DNA of 64,000 nt, taken from the NCBI GenBank assembly GCA_016780825.1, contig JADHLF010000007.1, forward strand, positions 1 to 64,000, given 5' to 3'. Of this stretch, positions 55,132 through 64,000 are shown in pieces (within the stretch, counting starts at the first letter, position 1; every line of letters starts with the position of its first letter). This stretch comes from Planktomarina sp. (GTDB lineage: Bacteria > Pseudomonadota > Alphaproteobacteria > Rhodobacterales > Rhodobacteraceae). Position numbers and translations under genes: made by a program. The notes under the pieces were generated by a model. That model saw only the letters and a program-made list of their open reading frames with translations, had not been told where the DNA came from and made no database searches.

Positions 55132-55767
55132 ATGGCAGGACAGATCCCAGATCTAATCGCTTCGGTACGGACGGGGACAGGCAAGGGGGCCGCTCGTCAA
55201 TCTCGCCGCGAAGGCAACGTACCAGGCATCGTTTTTGGTGGTGAGGCAGACCCTCTACCCATCAATCTCCCGTTCAACAAATTATTTTCGCTTTTGAAAG
55301 CAGGGCGGTTTAAGTCAACCCTGTTCAATCTCAAAGTGGACGGTCATGACGACGTGCGCGTCATCTGCCGCGATGTGCAACGCCACACCGTGAAAGATTT
55401 GCCAACGCATGTTGATTTCATGCGCCTGCGCCGGACCTCAAAGGTCAATCTGTTTATTCCGGTTGAGTTCTTGAATGAAGCCACATGCCCCGGCCTGAAA
55501 AAAGGCGGCGTGCTGACCTTGGTGCGTCCTGAGGTTGAACTGATGGTGACCGCGGGGGATATCCCCGAGAAGATCACCGTTGATCTGGCCGGCCGCGAAG
55601 TGGGTGATGTGATCACCATCTCCGCTGTCGAACTGCCAAAGGGCGCGACACCGACCATCGATCGTGACTTCGTGATCGCCAATATCGCAGCCCCCTCTGG
55701 CTTGCGTTCTGCGGACAATGAAGCGGACGGCGATGCCGACGAGGCCGAAGCGCCAGCTGAGGAATAA
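55132..55767 (+). CDS. rplY: 50S ribosomal protein L25/general stress protein Ctc
   Basis: 5S rRNA-binding ribosomal protein in the long Ctc form (211 residues): an N-terminal L25 domain ([21 protein letters not shown], about 10-95) and a C-terminal TL5/Ctc beta-domain (about 100-185), ending in an acidic tail. AAGGAA precedes ATG 55132. Followed by a clear terminator and then pth, a conserved alphaproteobacterial order. Confidence 0.97.
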   Translation: MAGQIPDLIASVRTGTGKGAARQSRREGNVPGIVFGGEADPLPINLPFNKLFSLLKAGRFKSTLFNLKVDGHDDVRVICRDVQRHTVKDLPTHVDFMRLRRTSKVNLFIPVEFLNEATCPGLKKGGVLTLVRPEVELMVTAGDIPEKITVDLAGREVGDVITISAVELPKGATPTIDRDFVIANIAAPSGLRSADNEADGDADEAEAPAEE

Positions 55768-55799
55768 ACCGCGACCTTCGGGCCGATGGTGCGTTAAGC

Positions 55800-55827
55800 A
55801 AACCCCGCCAGTGATGGTGGGGTTTTT
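55800..55827 (+). terminator. Rho-independent terminator after rplY
   Basis: AAACCCCGCC pairs with GGTGGGGTTT (one mismatched or wobble pair) around AGTGAT, followed by TTTTTG on the plus strand. It separates rplY from pth. Confidence 0.8.
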
Positions 55828-55892
55828 GCATTTCCGGCCATCCTGCGCGCAAATCTCTTTCAACCCACCAGTCTGCAGGTTAAACTCATCCC

Positions 55893-56585
55893 ATGAAACT
55901 CTTCGTAGGCCTTGGAAATCCCGGCGCAAAATTTGCGCATAATCGCCATAACATCGGCTTTATGGCCCTTGATAGAATCGCCGAAGATCATCAGTTCACC
56001 TCTTGGCGCTCAAAATTTCAGGGCCAGATCTGCGATGGCACCTTGGGCGGGCAAAAGGTGCTGTTGCTCAAACCCACAACCTTTATGAACCTCTCCGGCC
56101 AATCGGTGGGCGAGGCGGTTCGGTTTCACAAGATCCCTCTGGATCAGGTCACCGTGTTTCACGATGAATTGGATCTCGCCCCAGGGAAGTTGCGGCTCAA
56201 ACAGGGCGGTGGACATGCAGGCCATAACGGCCTTCGCTCTATCCATGCCCATTTGGGAGCCGACTACGGCCGCGTGCGGCTTGGTATTGGCCATCCAGGC
56301 CATAAGGATGCGGTGGCCGGCTTTGTGCTCCGAGACTTCTCCAAGGCTGATCAAGATTGGCTGGCGGCCCTGCTGACGGGACTCAGCGCTGGCGCGGCGC
56401 ATTTGGCCGCAGGGGATGGGGCAAAATTCATGAACGCCGTGGCCTTGCAAACCGCTCCGCCGCGCTCTTCAAAATCCGCCAAAGCGGCAACGCAAAAACC
56501 TGCTGAAGCGGCCGCGCCATCAGCTCAAAGCACGCCTGCACCAGCCCCCTCTGCATTGCAAAAGCTTCTCGACAGATTTAAATGA
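55893..56585 (+). CDS. pth: Aminoacyl-tRNA hydrolase (peptidyl-tRNA hydrolase)
   Basis: Rescues peptidyl-tRNA dropped from ribosomes. 230 residues, with the catalytic core at 1-185: GLGNPGAKFAHNRHNIGF (catalytic His19), KPTTFMNLSGQSV, VFHDELDLAPGKLRLKQGGGHAGHNGLRSI. The C-terminal 40 residues are an Ala/Pro-rich tail not needed for the fold, often seen in Rhodobacterales. Its stop overlaps the next gene by four bases. Confidence 0.97.
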   Translation: MKLFVGLGNPGAKFAHNRHNIGFMALDRIAEDHQFTSWRSKFQGQICDGTLGGQKVLLLKPTTFMNLSGQSVGEAVRFHKIPLDQVTVFHDELDLAPGKLRLKQGGGHAGHNGLRSIHAHLGADYGRVRLGIGHPGHKDAVAGFVLRDFSKADQDWLAALLTGLSAGAAHLAAGDGAKFMNAVALQTAPPRSSKSAKAATQKPAEAAAPSAQSTPAPAPSALQKLLDRFK

Positions 56586-57604
56586 AAGCCCATTTCGAAC
56601 GCCAAGCGACCTATTGTTCCGCCTTTGGCGCCGATCTTACAGCCCGACTCTTGCGTCATCTGCCGGATTGTATCTCACCCAACAGCGCCCTCGGTCAGCG
56701 CATTGCCAATTGGCCCGGTGATGCCGCACCAGAGGCAGACAACCTCCCTCTGAGGCTGGCCGGAGGCCTGCATGGCTTGCTCTTATCGGCAAAAGCCCCA
56801 GAACTGGCCCCTATCTATCGCAGCGGCGCAATGGCCGATGCGGAGCTGCCCAAGCTTCTGCGAGCCGTGCTTCAGCGTCACGACGCTGAACTGGCCGCCT
56901 TCATTGCCAATGCCCCACAAACCAACGAAGTGCGACGGGCGGCCGGGCTCATCGCCACGGCCCATTGGCTCAAAGCCCATACCGGTTGTGACCTCATCGC
57001 CTCTGAACTGGGCGCCAGCGCCGGTCTCAATCTCATTTTTGATCGGTTCCACCTGGCTTTAGGAGATGGCTATGGGCCGCCCAATAGCCCGGTGCAGCTC
57101 AGCCCAAAATGGCAAGGGTCGCTGCCGCCGGCGGCCCCCTATCTCCTGCGCGATGCGCAGGGCTGTGATCTTGCCCCTCTGGATCTGCGGCAGAGGCAAG
57201 ACCTTCTGCGCCTACATGCCTATATTTGGGCCGATCAACCCGAAAGGCGCGCCCGCACCGATGCGGCCATCTCGCTCAATCCGCCGCTGCCGAAAAAATC
57301 CAGTGCCATTGAGTTTTTGCGCCAGCGCCTCGCCTCCCCGTGGTCCGGCTGCCATTTGATCTATTCGACCGTGGCTTGGCGGTATTTTTCAAACGCAGAA
57401 AAAAGCCAAATTACAGAATTGATCACCACACGCGGCGCAAACTCACAGGCCCCCCTCGCCTGGCTGCGGATCGAGGCCGACGGGAAATCGCCCGGCGCGG
57501 GCATGCGGTTGGACTTGTGGCCTGAGCAAAAGCAGATAGACTTAGGGCGAATGGATTTTCATGGCCGTTGGATCACTTGGACGGCACCAAAGCCGAGGGA
57601 ATAA
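56582..57604 (+). CDS. DUF2332 domain-containing protein
   Basis: 340-residue soluble protein of the DUF2332 family, unknown function. Recognisable family stretches are RQATYCSAFGADLTARLL at the N-terminus, ELGASAGLNLIFDRFHLALGDG in the middle and STVAWRYF near residue 265. The ELGASAGLNL segment resembles a SAM- or nucleotide-binding glycine loop. Overlaps pth by four bases and precedes the DUF2237 gene by one base, so all three are co-transcribed. Confidence 0.88.
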   Translation: MKAHFERQATYCSAFGADLTARLLRHLPDCISPNSALGQRIANWPGDAAPEADNLPLRLAGGLHGLLLSAKAPELAPIYRSGAMADAELPKLLRAVLQRHDAELAAFIANAPQTNEVRRAAGLIATAHWLKAHTGCDLIASELGASAGLNLIFDRFHLALGDGYGPPNSPVQLSPKWQGSLPPAAPYLLRDAQGCDLAPLDLRQRQDLLRLHAYIWADQPERRARTDAAISLNPPLPKKSSAIEFLRQRLASPWSGCHLIYSTVAWRYFSNAEKSQITELITTRGANSQAPLAWLRIEADGKSPGAGMRLDLWPEQKQIDLGRMDFHGRWITWTAPKPRE

Positions 57605-57605
57605 C

Positions 57606-57998
57606 ATGCAAAAAGACATCGAAATCAATGTCGTTGGCCTGCCTCTCGCGCCTTGCTCGCAGGAGCCTTTGACCGGGTTTTTCCGCGATGGCTCCTGCAA
57701 TACCTGCGCGCAAGACACCGGCAGCCACACAGTCTGCGCTGTGATGACCGCCGAATTTCTCGCATTTTCAAAATACCTCGGAAATGACCTTAGCACCCCG
57801 CGGCCAGAATTTGGCTTTGCGGGCCTTAAGGCCGGGGATCGCTGGTGTCTCTGCGCGGGGCGGTTTTTGCAAGCCCACGAGGAGGGCTGCGCCCCGCAAG
57901 TTCAGCTCGAATCGACCCATCAAAAGGCCTTGGACATTGTTCCCATGGACGTCCTTCGGCTCTATGCAGCCACAGACAGAGGCCGCAAAGAGCCTTGA
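57606..57998 (+). CDS. DUF2237 family protein
   Basis: 130-residue protein of the DUF2237 family. The pattern is clear: NVVGLPLAPCSQEPLTGFFRDGSC, SHTVCAVMTAEFLAFSKYLGNDLSTP and FGFAGLKAGDRWCLCAGRFLQA. Several conserved cysteines (CSQEP, CNTCAQ, CAVMT, CLCA) hint at metal or redox chemistry, but no function is established. ATG 57606 is the natural start. Last gene of the pth operon; trpB ends 3 bases further on the other strand. Confidence 0.88.
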   Translation: MQKDIEINVVGLPLAPCSQEPLTGFFRDGSCNTCAQDTGSHTVCAVMTAEFLAFSKYLGNDLSTPRPEFGFAGLKAGDRWCLCAGRFLQAHEEGCAPQVQLESTHQKALDIVPMDVLRLYAATDRGRKEP

Positions 57999-58000
57999 GG

Positions 58001-59233
58001 CTAGGCCCCAGTGTTCATCTCAATTCCCAAGGCAGCGGCCACGGTAAAGATATCCTTGTCACCACGTCCGCACATATTCATGCAAATCAGGTGATCGGCG
58101 GGCAATTCAGGCGCGATTTTCATCACATGGGCCAAAGCATGGCTGGGCTCTAGTGCTGGAATAATACCTTCAAGCTCACAGCACAGTTGAAAGGCTTCCA
58201 GCGCCTCCACATCGGTGATCGAGACATACTGCGCCCGGCCAATATCGTGCAACCAGGCATGTTCCGGGCCAATACCCGGGTAATCGAGCCCAGCAGAAAT
58301 CGAGAAGCCTTCGAGAATTTGCCCATCGTCATCTTGCAATAGATAGGTGCGATTGCCGTGCAGCACACCCGGACGCCCGCCGGCCAGAGAGGCGCAATGT
58401 TCCATCTTGGCGTTCACGCCTTTGCCCCCGGCCTCGACCCCAATGATTCCCACCGATGTGTCATCAAGGAACGGATAGAACAGCCCCATGGCATTGGAGC
58501 CCCCGCCTATGGCCGCAATCAATGTGTCGGGCAAGCGCCCCTCTTGTTCTAACATCTGCGCGCGCGCTTCCTTGCCAATGATGGCCTGAAAGTCTCGCAC
58601 CATCGCCGGATAGGGGTGCGGGCCTGCGACGGTGCCGATGCAGTAGAATGTATCCTCCACATTGGTCACCCAATCGCGCAGCGCGTCATTCATCGCGTCT
58701 TTCAATGTGCCGCGACCGGAGGTGACCGGCACGACTTCAGCGCCCAGAAGCTTCATGCGAAAGACATTCGGCGCTTGGCGCTCGACATCATGCGCGCCCA
58801 TATAGACCACGCATTTCAAGCCAAACTTGGCACAGACCGTGGCGGTGGCCACCCCATGCTGACCCGCGCCAGTTTCGGCAATGATCCGGTTTTTTCCCAT
58901 GCGGCGGGCCAAGATAATCTGGCCCAAGACATTGTTGATTTTATGCGCGCCGGTGTGGTTCAGCTCGTCCCGTTTGAGATAGATCTTCGCGCCACCTAAA
59001 TGCTGGGTCAAACGCTCTGCGTAATATAACGGGCTCGGGCGGCCAACATAGTTGGTCCAAAGATCGTTCATCTCTGCCCAAAAGCTGTCATCCGTCTTGG
59101 CATGTTCATATTGCGCTTCAAGATCCAAGATCAGCGGCATGAGGGTTTCTGAGACAAACCGCCCGCCAAAATCGCCAAAACGACCCTGTTCATCCGGTCC
59201 TGTGGTAAAGCTGTTGAGCAGATCGTCGGCCAT
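58001..59233 (-). CDS. trpB: Tryptophan synthase subunit beta
   Basis: PLP enzyme joining indole and serine to tryptophan. 410 residues. PLP lysine K98 in [22 protein letters not shown], the phosphate-binding [13 protein letters not shown], and the C-terminal GRGDKD. Normal length. Lies 82 bases after trpF, with two small hairpins in the gap. trpA is not in this window, so it is expected elsewhere or just outside. Confidence 0.98.
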   Translation of the reverse strand: MADDLLNSFTTGPDEQGRFGDFGGRFVSETLMPLILDLEAQYEHAKTDDSFWAEMNDLWTNYVGRPSPLYYAERLTQHLGGAKIYLKRDELNHTGAHKINNVLGQIILARRMGKNRIIAETGAGQHGVATATVCAKFGLKCVVYMGAHDVERQAPNVFRMKLLGAEVVPVTSGRGTLKDAMNDALRDWVTNVEDTFYCIGTVAGPHPYPAMVRDFQAIIGKEARAQMLEQEGRLPDTLIAAIGGGSNAMGLFYPFLDDTSVGIIGVEAGGKGVNAKMEHCASLAGGRPGVLHGNRTYLLQDDDGQILEGFSISAGLDYPGIGPEHAWLHDIGRAQYVSITDVEALEAFQLCCELEGIIPALEPSHALAHVMKIAPELPADHLICMNMCGRGDKDIFTVAAALGIEMNTGA

Positions 59234-59254
59234 AGTTTTCTCCCTTGGGCATCT

Positions 59255-59271
59255 GCGCTAAGAGGTAGCGC
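59255..59271. repeat. Small hairpin between trpF and trpB
   Basis: GCGCTA-AGAGG-TAGCGC forms a perfect 6-bp stem 22 bases upstream of trpB. A second inverted repeat, AGGTAAAG/CTTTACCT at 59284-59321, spans the trpF stop. Neither has a T-run. They may slow or tune trpB expression relative to trpF. Confidence 0.3.
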
Positions 59272-59315
59272 CCTGCCCCCCTAAGGTAAAGACCCGACCG
59301 CGAATTTCCGATGCT

Positions 59316-59954
59316 TTACCTGTTGGCTTCAGAGACAAATTTTGCCATCAACTCTGCGCTTTTCTGACCGGGCGCAGTTTCAATGCCCGAACTGACATCG
59401 ACCTGCCGCGCAGCAGAGCGGCGGACCGCCTCGGCCACATTGTCAGGTGTGAGACCACCGGCCAGCATCCAAGGCACGGACCAGCTTTCTCCCTCCAGCA
59501 AGCGCCAGTCAAAAGATAAACCATTGCCCCCCGGCAAGGCCTCACCCTCCGGCGGCTTGGCGTCCAAAAGCAATTGATCGGCCACGCCCGAATAGAGCTG
59601 CGCGCGGGCCACATCGGCGCGCGATGCTATGCCCAGGGCCTTCATCACCGGCAGGCCGTAGCGCGCTTTCACCGCCGCCACACGCTGAGGGCTCTCACTG
59701 CCGTGAAGCTGCAACATGTCGAGCGGAACACGGTCCGTGACGCGATCAAGCGCCGCATCATCGGCATTCACCACCAAAGCAACTTTGGCCAAGCCCGCGG
59801 GCGCATGAATAGCCAAGCTGCGCGCCGTCTCAATTGCAACATTACGGGGCGATTTTTCGAAAAAAACCAGACCGATATAGGCCGCCCCTGCGGCTGCGGC
59901 GGCATCTATATCATCCGGTGTGGTCAAGCCGCAAAGCTTGGCGCGCACCTTCAT
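59316..59954 (-). CDS. trpF: Phosphoribosylanthranilate isomerase
   Basis: Third step of the committed tryptophan pathway. 212 residues, TIM-barrel. Landmarks: [22 protein letters not shown] (catalytic Cys7), [12 protein letters not shown], the catalytic Asp in [10 protein letters not shown], and [15 protein letters not shown] with [14 protein letters not shown] at the phosphate site. Overlaps lapA by four bases and is followed by trpB. Confidence 0.97.
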   Translation of the reverse strand: MKVRAKLCGLTTPDDIDAAAAAGAAYIGLVFFEKSPRNVAIETARSLAIHAPAGLAKVALVVNADDAALDRVTDRVPLDMLQLHGSESPQRVAAVKARYGLPVMKALGIASRADVARAQLYSGVADQLLLDAKPPEGEALPGGNGLSFDWRLLEGESWSVPWMLAGGLTPDNVAEAVRRSAARQVDVSSGIETAPGQKSAELMAKFVSEANR

Positions 59955-60304
59955 GACACCTCGTCCAAAAGCGCCAAAATTTCATCTTTGTCTGTATCGG
60001 CGGTTGTCGCCTTCAATTTGCTCACCTCACGCTCCAAGCGCACGACCTGCATATGCTCGCTGCGCGCGGCACTGCGGTGTTTCATCTCGCGCAGCCATTC
60101 CCAAACGAAGCCAATCAGAAGGCCCAGGGTCACGCCCAAGAAAATAACCACGAAGAGCGGGACTTGCATATGAAGGTTGAAACCGACCAGCTCACCGAGA
60201 GCTTCCGGCAAGAGCGATAAAGGCACAGACCCTCGGTTGGCGAGGGCCACTACAATCAAGCTGATCGCAATGAAGCCCAAGACCATGTACCGCAGATAGC
60301 GCAT
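59951..60304 (-). CDS. LapA domain-containing membrane protein
   Basis: 117-residue inner-membrane protein with two helices (about 5-22 and 46-68) and a C-terminal coiled-coil ([26 protein letters not shown]), matching the LapA/DUF1049 family that helps assemble lipopolysaccharide. It lies one base after ihfB and overlaps trpF, a conserved order in Rhodobacterales. Confidence 0.88.
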   Translation of the reverse strand: MRYLRYMVLGFIAISLIVVALANRGSVPLSLLPEALGELVGFNLHMQVPLFVVIFLGVTLGLLIGFVWEWLREMKHRSAARSEHMQVVRLEREVSKLKATTADTDKDEILALLDEVS

Positions 60305-60305
60305 T

Positions 60306-60587
60306 CTACCTCCCGTTAAGGCGGTCTCTCAAAAGCTTGCCGGTTTTGAAAAACGGAACATGCTTTTCTTCGACAGCAACAGATTCGCCAGTCCGCGGGT
60401 TGCGGCCGATACGCGGGTCGCGCTTTTTCACGGAAAAGGCCCCAAAGCCACGCAGCTCAACGCGGTCGCCCTCGGCCATTGTATTAATAATTTCTTCAAA
60501 AATCGTGCTTACGATTTTCTCCACATCACGCTGATGAAGATGCGGATTCTCATCCACCAATTTTTGAACCAATTCTGAACGAATCAT
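60306..60587 (-). CDS. ihfB: Integration host factor subunit beta
   Basis: DNA-bending HU/IHF-family protein of 93 residues from ATG 60587 ([21 protein letters not shown]). The DNA-binding arm [27 protein letters not shown] and the turn [14 protein letters not shown] are intact. It dimerises with IhfA. The frame upstream is open but unlike the family. A perfect FNR-type palindrome lies about 190 bases upstream. Confidence 0.97.
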   Translation of the reverse strand: MIRSELVQKLVDENPHLHQRDVEKIVSTIFEEIINTMAEGDRVELRGFGAFSVKKRDPRIGRNPRTGESVAVEEKHVPFFKTGKLLRDRLNGR

Positions 60588-60767
60588 AGTATCCCCCCTA
60601 GAAACTGTAAAAGTCATGAGCCACCCAAGCCCTGGTGACAGGCTACAGGAAAACCATCCCGAATGTGAACCTATTGTTTTGTCCATAAGTGAAAAAAACT
60701 GAGAATTTGGTCATTTCGGTGAGAAATTATTAAAAATACAGTCTTCGCGGCAATTTTGGATCTCTTT

Positions 60768-60781
60768 TTGATGAAAATCAA
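60768..60781. promoter_or_regulatory. Perfect FNR-type box upstream of ihfB
   Basis: TTGATGAAAATCAA matches the FNR consensus TTGAT-N4-ATCAA exactly. It is intergenic between the rpsA terminator and ihfB, with ihfB starting 181 bases downstream on the minus strand. A promoter for ihfB-lapA-trpF under oxygen control is plausible. Confidence 0.5.
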
Positions 60782-60796
60782 GGCTTTGGTGCCAAA

Positions 60797-60822
60797 AAAA
60801 ATCCCGCCTCGGCGGGATTTTT
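60797..60822 (-). terminator. Rho-independent terminator after rpsA
   Basis: On the minus strand AAAAATCCCGCC and GGCGGGATTTTT form a long GC-centred stem closed by a CUCG-type tetraloop and followed by more Ts. It begins 27 bases after the rpsA stop. A strong ending that separates rpsA from ihfB. Confidence 0.9.
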
Positions 60823-60848
60823 CAGATTTTTGGTCAGAAAATGATCGA

Positions 60849-62525
60849 TTATTCGTCAGATTTGAGCGCGGCACCCAAGATATCGCCCAAAGACGCACCT
60901 GAGTCGGAGGAGCCATACTGCTCGACAGCTTCCTTCTCTTCGGCAATTTCACGCGCTTTGATCGAGAGGCCGAGACGGCGGGTTTTCGCATCGATATTCG
61001 TGACGCGAACGTCCACTTTATCACCAATGCCAAACCGATCTGGACGCTGCTCCGCACGATCGCGTGACAGATCAGAGCGACGAATGAAGGATTTCATACC
61101 TTCATATTCCACTTCAATACCACCATCTTCGATGGCTGTGACTTCAACAGTGATGATCGAGCCGCGTTTCACGCCGCCAACCGCATCTGCGAATTTGTCG
61201 CCACCAAGGGCTTTGACAGACAGGCTAATGCGCTCTTTTTCCACGTCCACTTCAGAGACAACGGCCTGAACCATGTCCCCTTTGCGGTAATCGCCAATCA
61301 CGTCTTCGCCGCGGCCTTCCCATGTCAGATCAGACAGGTGAACCATGCCATCGATGTCGCCTTCAAGACCGATGAACAAACCAAATTCGGTGATGTTTTT
61401 GACTTCACCTTCCACTTGGCTGCCCTCAGGGTGTTGCTCTGCGAACACTTCCCACGGGTTGCGCTGGGTTTGCTTGAGGCCCAAGGACACGCGACGTTTC
61501 ACGCCATCAATTTCCAGAACCATCACGTCAACCTCTTGCGACGTTGATACGATTTTACCAGGATGTACGTTTTTCTTGGTCCATGACATTTCAGACACAT
61601 GCACCAAACCTTCAACGCCCGCTTCCAGCTCAACAAACGCACCGTAATCGGTGATATTTGTCACACGGCCTTTGTGCTGTGACTCAAGTGGGTATTTCAC
61701 GCTGACGATATCCCATGGATCATCCATCAACTGTTTCATACCCAGGCTGATGCGATGGGTGTCTTTGTTAATTTTGACGACTTGGACTTTCACAGTCTCA
61801 CCAATCGTCAGGATTTCCGACGGGTGGTTGACGCGGCGCCAGGCCATATCAGTGACGTGCAACAGACCGTCCACACCGCCCAGATCCACAAACGCACCGT
61901 ATTCTGTGATGTTTTTCACCACACCGTCGACACTGTCACCTTCGGCCAATTTGCCGATCACTTCAGCGCGCTGTTCGGCACGGGATTCTTCCAAGATCGC
62001 ACGGCGCGACACAACGATATTGCCGCGGCGACGGTCCATTTTCAAAATCTGGAAGGGCTGCTTGAGACCCATCAATGGGCCCGCATCACGCACAGGGCGC
62101 ACGTCAACTTGGCTGCCCGGCAAGAAGGCCACAGCGCCACCAAGATCCACGGTAAAGCCACCTTTGACACGGCCAAAGATTGCGCCATCAACGCGCACTT
62201 CGTCAGCGTAAGCTTTTTCAAGACGATCCCAGGCTTCCTCACGACGGGCCATTTCGCGGCTGATGACCGCCTCGCCCTTGGCATTTTCTGCGGCCCGCAG
62301 GAACACTTCGACCGTATCCCCTACCGAGATGACGGGAGCTTCGCCGGGATCTGCAAATTCTTTAATATCTACGCGGCCTTCCATTTTGTAGCCGACGTCG
62401 ATGATGGCTTGTCCCGCTTCGATTGCGATGACCTTGCCTTTGACCACTGTGCCCTCTTCGGGCGTGTCAATCTCGAAGCTTTCTTGCAAAAGGGCTTCGA
62501 ATTCTTCCATTGTTACGCTTGCCAT
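60849..62525 (-). CDS. rpsA: 30S ribosomal protein S1
   Basis: mRNA-binding ribosomal protein with six S1 (OB-fold) repeats in 558 residues, e.g. GAFVDLGGVDGLLHVTDMAWRRVNHPSE and GAFVELEAGVEGLVHVSEMSW. ATG 62525 (MASVTMEEFEALLQESF) behind AAGGAA is the standard start; an in-frame ATG at 62591 with its own GAAGG would add 22 residues and may be part of the leader. The usual upstream gene cmk is not here; a CHMI-like gene stands divergently instead. Rich codon use fits high expression. Confidence 0.98.
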   Translation of the reverse strand: MASVTMEEFEALLQESFEIDTPEEGTVVKGKVIAIEAGQAIIDVGYKMEGRVDIKEFADPGEAPVISVGDTVEVFLRAAENAKGEAVISREMARREEAWDRLEKAYADEVRVDGAIFGRVKGGFTVDLGGAVAFLPGSQVDVRPVRDAGPLMGLKQPFQILKMDRRRGNIVVSRRAILEESRAEQRAEVIGKLAEGDSVDGVVKNITEYGAFVDLGGVDGLLHVTDMAWRRVNHPSEILTIGETVKVQVVKINKDTHRISLGMKQLMDDPWDIVSVKYPLESQHKGRVTNITDYGAFVELEAGVEGLVHVSEMSWTKKNVHPGKIVSTSQEVDVMVLEIDGVKRRVSLGLKQTQRNPWEVFAEQHPEGSQVEGEVKNITEFGLFIGLEGDIDGMVHLSDLTWEGRGEDVIGDYRKGDMVQAVVSEVDVEKERISLSVKALGGDKFADAVGGVKRGSIITVEVTAIEDGGIEVEYEGMKSFIRRSDLSRDRAEQRPDRFGIGDKVDVRVTNIDAKTRRLGLSIKAREIAEEKEAVEQYGSSDSGASLGDILGAALKSDE

Positions 62526-62769
62526 GTGGCGTTCATTCCTTACATTTATGTTTCTGGCCGTGCGGTTGTCTCCGCCGGTCTTGAGTTGCATTGGTCCTTC
62601 GACGCGAAGCGGTCTGCGAACACCAAGAAAGGCCGGTGATAGCCGACCCTGCTGCGATACTCACATTCCACGACTGTTGCCGTCGTTTAGACAGGGCCGC
62701 GTATAGGGGCAAAATTCCAATCTTGCAAGGGCCGATCACCGGTGTAATGCTGCAGAAAAGGAGCGTCCC

Positions 62770-63099
62770 ATGCCACATGCCGATCTCAAATATTCCCCAG
62801 ATCTTTCCTTCGACCCGCAAGCCATGTTCACAGCCATTGAACACACCATTCTGGCCCATGATTCCGGCTCTGGCGATTGCAAATGTCGCAGCTATCCCGC
62901 CGAGGCCAGCAACCACACCCATCTGCTGATCGAGATTTCAATGCTGCGCAAACCACACCGCAATGAGACTTTCACGCGCACCCTGCGCGACGCAATCGCA
63001 GCGGCAGTCAAACGGCACCTGCATCAAAGCTGCTATATCTCCCTGGCCATCACATATTCCGACGCCATGTACCTAACGGACCGGCACGACGCACACTAA
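62770..63099 (+). CDS. 5-carboxymethyl-2-hydroxymuconate isomerase-like tautomerase
   Basis: 109-residue protein of the tautomerase superfamily (HpaF/CHMI-like). The N-terminal proline after the initiator Met (MPHADLKYSPDL) would be the catalytic base once Met is removed. The middle has SHTHLLIEI-like HTHLLIEISMLRKPHRN. No other aromatic-degradation gene is near, so the true substrate may differ from the homoprotocatechuate intermediate. Divergent from rpsA, convergent with the LacI-family gene, which ends 3 bases further on. Confidence 0.82.
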   Translation: MPHADLKYSPDLSFDPQAMFTAIEHTILAHDSGSGDCKCRSYPAEASNHTHLLIEISMLRKPHRNETFTRTLRDAIAAAVKRHLHQSCYISLAITYSDAMYLTDRHDAH

Positions 63100-63101
63100 T
63101 G

Positions 63102-64000
63102 CTATGCCAATTCCTCCCGCGGACAATTTGATGGCGTGATGATTTGCACGTCGGCCGGGCCTTCCGCCAAGACCGGAGGGCGCAGCTTGTGATAGGCGGT
63201 GATCTGTTGGAACGCTTGGTCAAGATCGGCGCGGAGATCGTGATGCAGGACGAATGCCAGCCGACCCTGACGCAGCAGACTGCGGTTTTCGCGGTCCAAG
63301 TCATGGGCAATAAAGAAATCCGGTTCGAGCTGCACAGTGCGCAGCGTGGACAAAATGGCCGCATTGGCCCCACCCATGGAATAGACACCCAGGAGGCGGT
63401 CCAATCCACGCACCGCTTGGCGAATCTGCGCCGCCGTCCCAAGCGCCAGCCCGGCCCCGCCGCTTGCCTCGCGCAGGCTCACCTGCGGGCACAAACGCGC
63501 CATTTCAGCCGCAAAGGCCTGCGCCCGCGCCTCTTCGCCTTGAAACTGCCGGCGCGATGTCGTGGTCAAAACCGCGCCGCCACGACCCTGCAGCCATTGG
63601 GCAAAGAGATAGGCCGCGGTGCGTCCCGCATTTGCATTGTTCAACCCGACATAGGCCAAACGCGCGCAGTCAGGGCAATCGGTAAAGACCGTCACCACCG
63701 GGATCTTTAGCCCAATCAACCGGTCAATCTCAGCACGAATTGGCGCGACATTCTGCGCCTTCAGCAAGATGCCTTGACTGCCCCGCTTTGCGATCTTGGA
63801 CAAAATAGCCACAGTCTTCGCCGGTCCGATCTCTTCTGCAAAGTGAAATCTTGGCCGAATGACCGCAGGCGCGAAATTCGGCAAGACTTGAGTTGCAGCC
63901 CGGCGCAGCTCATCGGAAAATCTGCGCGGCGCCTCAACCACGATATCGATAAACATGCGCCGCCCCCGCGCGGCCAATTGCCCCTCTTGCCGTGTCAGCT
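63102..64000 (-). CDS. LacI family transcriptional regulator (N-terminus beyond window)
   Basis: The minus-strand frame is open to the right edge without a stop or convincing start, so the N-terminal helix-turn-helix lies outside. The visible 299 codons match the LacI periplasmic-binding-like sensor domain: RGRRMFIDIVVEAPRRFS, KRGSQGILLKAQNVAPIRAEIDRLIGLKIPVVTVFTDCP, YVGLNNANAGRTAAYLFAQWL and GVYSMGGANAAIL. Effector presumably a sugar or polyol. A LacI-type operator exists before iolD, but the two are 48 kb apart and no direct link can be shown. Confidence 0.85.
   Translation of the reverse strand, partial: LTRQEGQLAARGRRMFIDIVVEAPRRFSDELRRAATQVLPNFAPAVIRPRFHFAEEIGPAKTVAILSKIAKRGSQGILLKAQNVAPIRAEIDRLIGLKIPVVTVFTDCPDCARLAYVGLNNANAGRTAAYLFAQWLQGRGGAVLTTTSRRQFQGEEARAQAFAAEMARLCPQVSLREASGGAGLALGTAAQIRQAVRGLDRLLGVYSMGGANAAILSTLRTVQLEPDFFIAHDLDRENRSLLRQGRLAFVLHHDLRADLDQAFQQITAYHKLRPPVLAEGPADVQIITPSNCPREELA

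Noticed and set aside
1..64000. CRISPR arrays, tRNA/rRNA genes, insertion sequences, phage or integrative elements
   Set aside because: No direct-repeat/spacer pattern, no cloverleaf-like intergenic segment, no transposase, integrase or phage gene was seen.

Overview
The window is a gene-dense piece (about 64 kb) of an alphaproteobacterial chromosome. Gene content and order point to the Roseobacter group of Rhodobacterales: a ctaC-ctaB-ctaG-ctaE oxidase operon next to tldD, a ruvCAB-ybgC-tolQRAB-pal-cpoB-tilS-ftsH block, rpsA-ihfB-lapA-trpF-trpB, rplY-pth, and a heterotetrameric sarcosine oxidase operon with formate-tetrahydrofolate ligase and FolD. The genus cannot be fixed from the sequence alone. 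I see no rRNA, tRNA, CRISPR array, insertion sequence, prophage or integron.

Layout from left to right. 1-5.2 kb (minus strand): threonine synthase (cut by the left edge), a SURF1 protein and the aa3 oxidase subunit/assembly operon. 5.4-10.8 kb (plus): tldD, dprA, topA. 10.8-15.4 kb (minus): inositol catabolism, iolD-iolC-iolB plus a class II aldolase, with a perfect LacI-type palindrome upstream. 15.5-19.5 kb: urate and allantoin breakdown (puuD, uraH, a puuE-uraD fusion, ureidoglycine aminohydrolase). 19.6-26.5 kb: sarcosine oxidase soxBDAG with a GlxA/AraC-type and an XRE-cupin regulator. 26.5-28.1 kb: a small accessory patch with a frameshifted membrane-protein gene, a SnoaL-like protein and a tiny membrane protein. 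28.1-34.3 kb (minus): fhs-folD followed closely by a ligase-associated helicase, PdeM and a thioesterase. 34.5-46.9 kb (minus): MOSC protein, ftsH, tilS, tol-pal operon, ybgC, an unknown gene, ruvBAC. 47-55 kb: DUF1127 protein, prmA, msrA, two MFS carriers, lldD, a BCCT transporter. 55-64 kb: rplY, pth, DUF2332, DUF2237, trpB, trpF, lapA-like, ihfB, rpsA, a CHMI-like tautomerase and a LacI-family regulator cut by the right edge.

Functional links. The accessory half serves marine dissolved organic nitrogen and methylated compounds. BCCT-type uptake can supply betaines, sarcosine oxidase moves a methyl group to tetrahydrofolate, and FolD and Fhs oxidise it to formate with ATP gain. Urate and allantoin breakdown yields ammonia and glyoxylate. 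Inositol breakdown yields acetyl-CoA and C3 units. The rest is envelope maintenance (Tol-Pal, FtsH), DNA repair (RuvABC, Lhr-like helicase/PdeM), translation and respiration.

I found no clearly new multi-gene system. The most distinctive signals are a one-base frameshift in a G8 tract, a SoxD subunit with no cysteines, several strong candidate operators (LacI-type before iolD, FNR-type before ctaC and ihfB, LexA-type before ruvC), a perfect 12-bp hairpin just before dprA, and a possible 24-residue membrane protein upstream of fhs.
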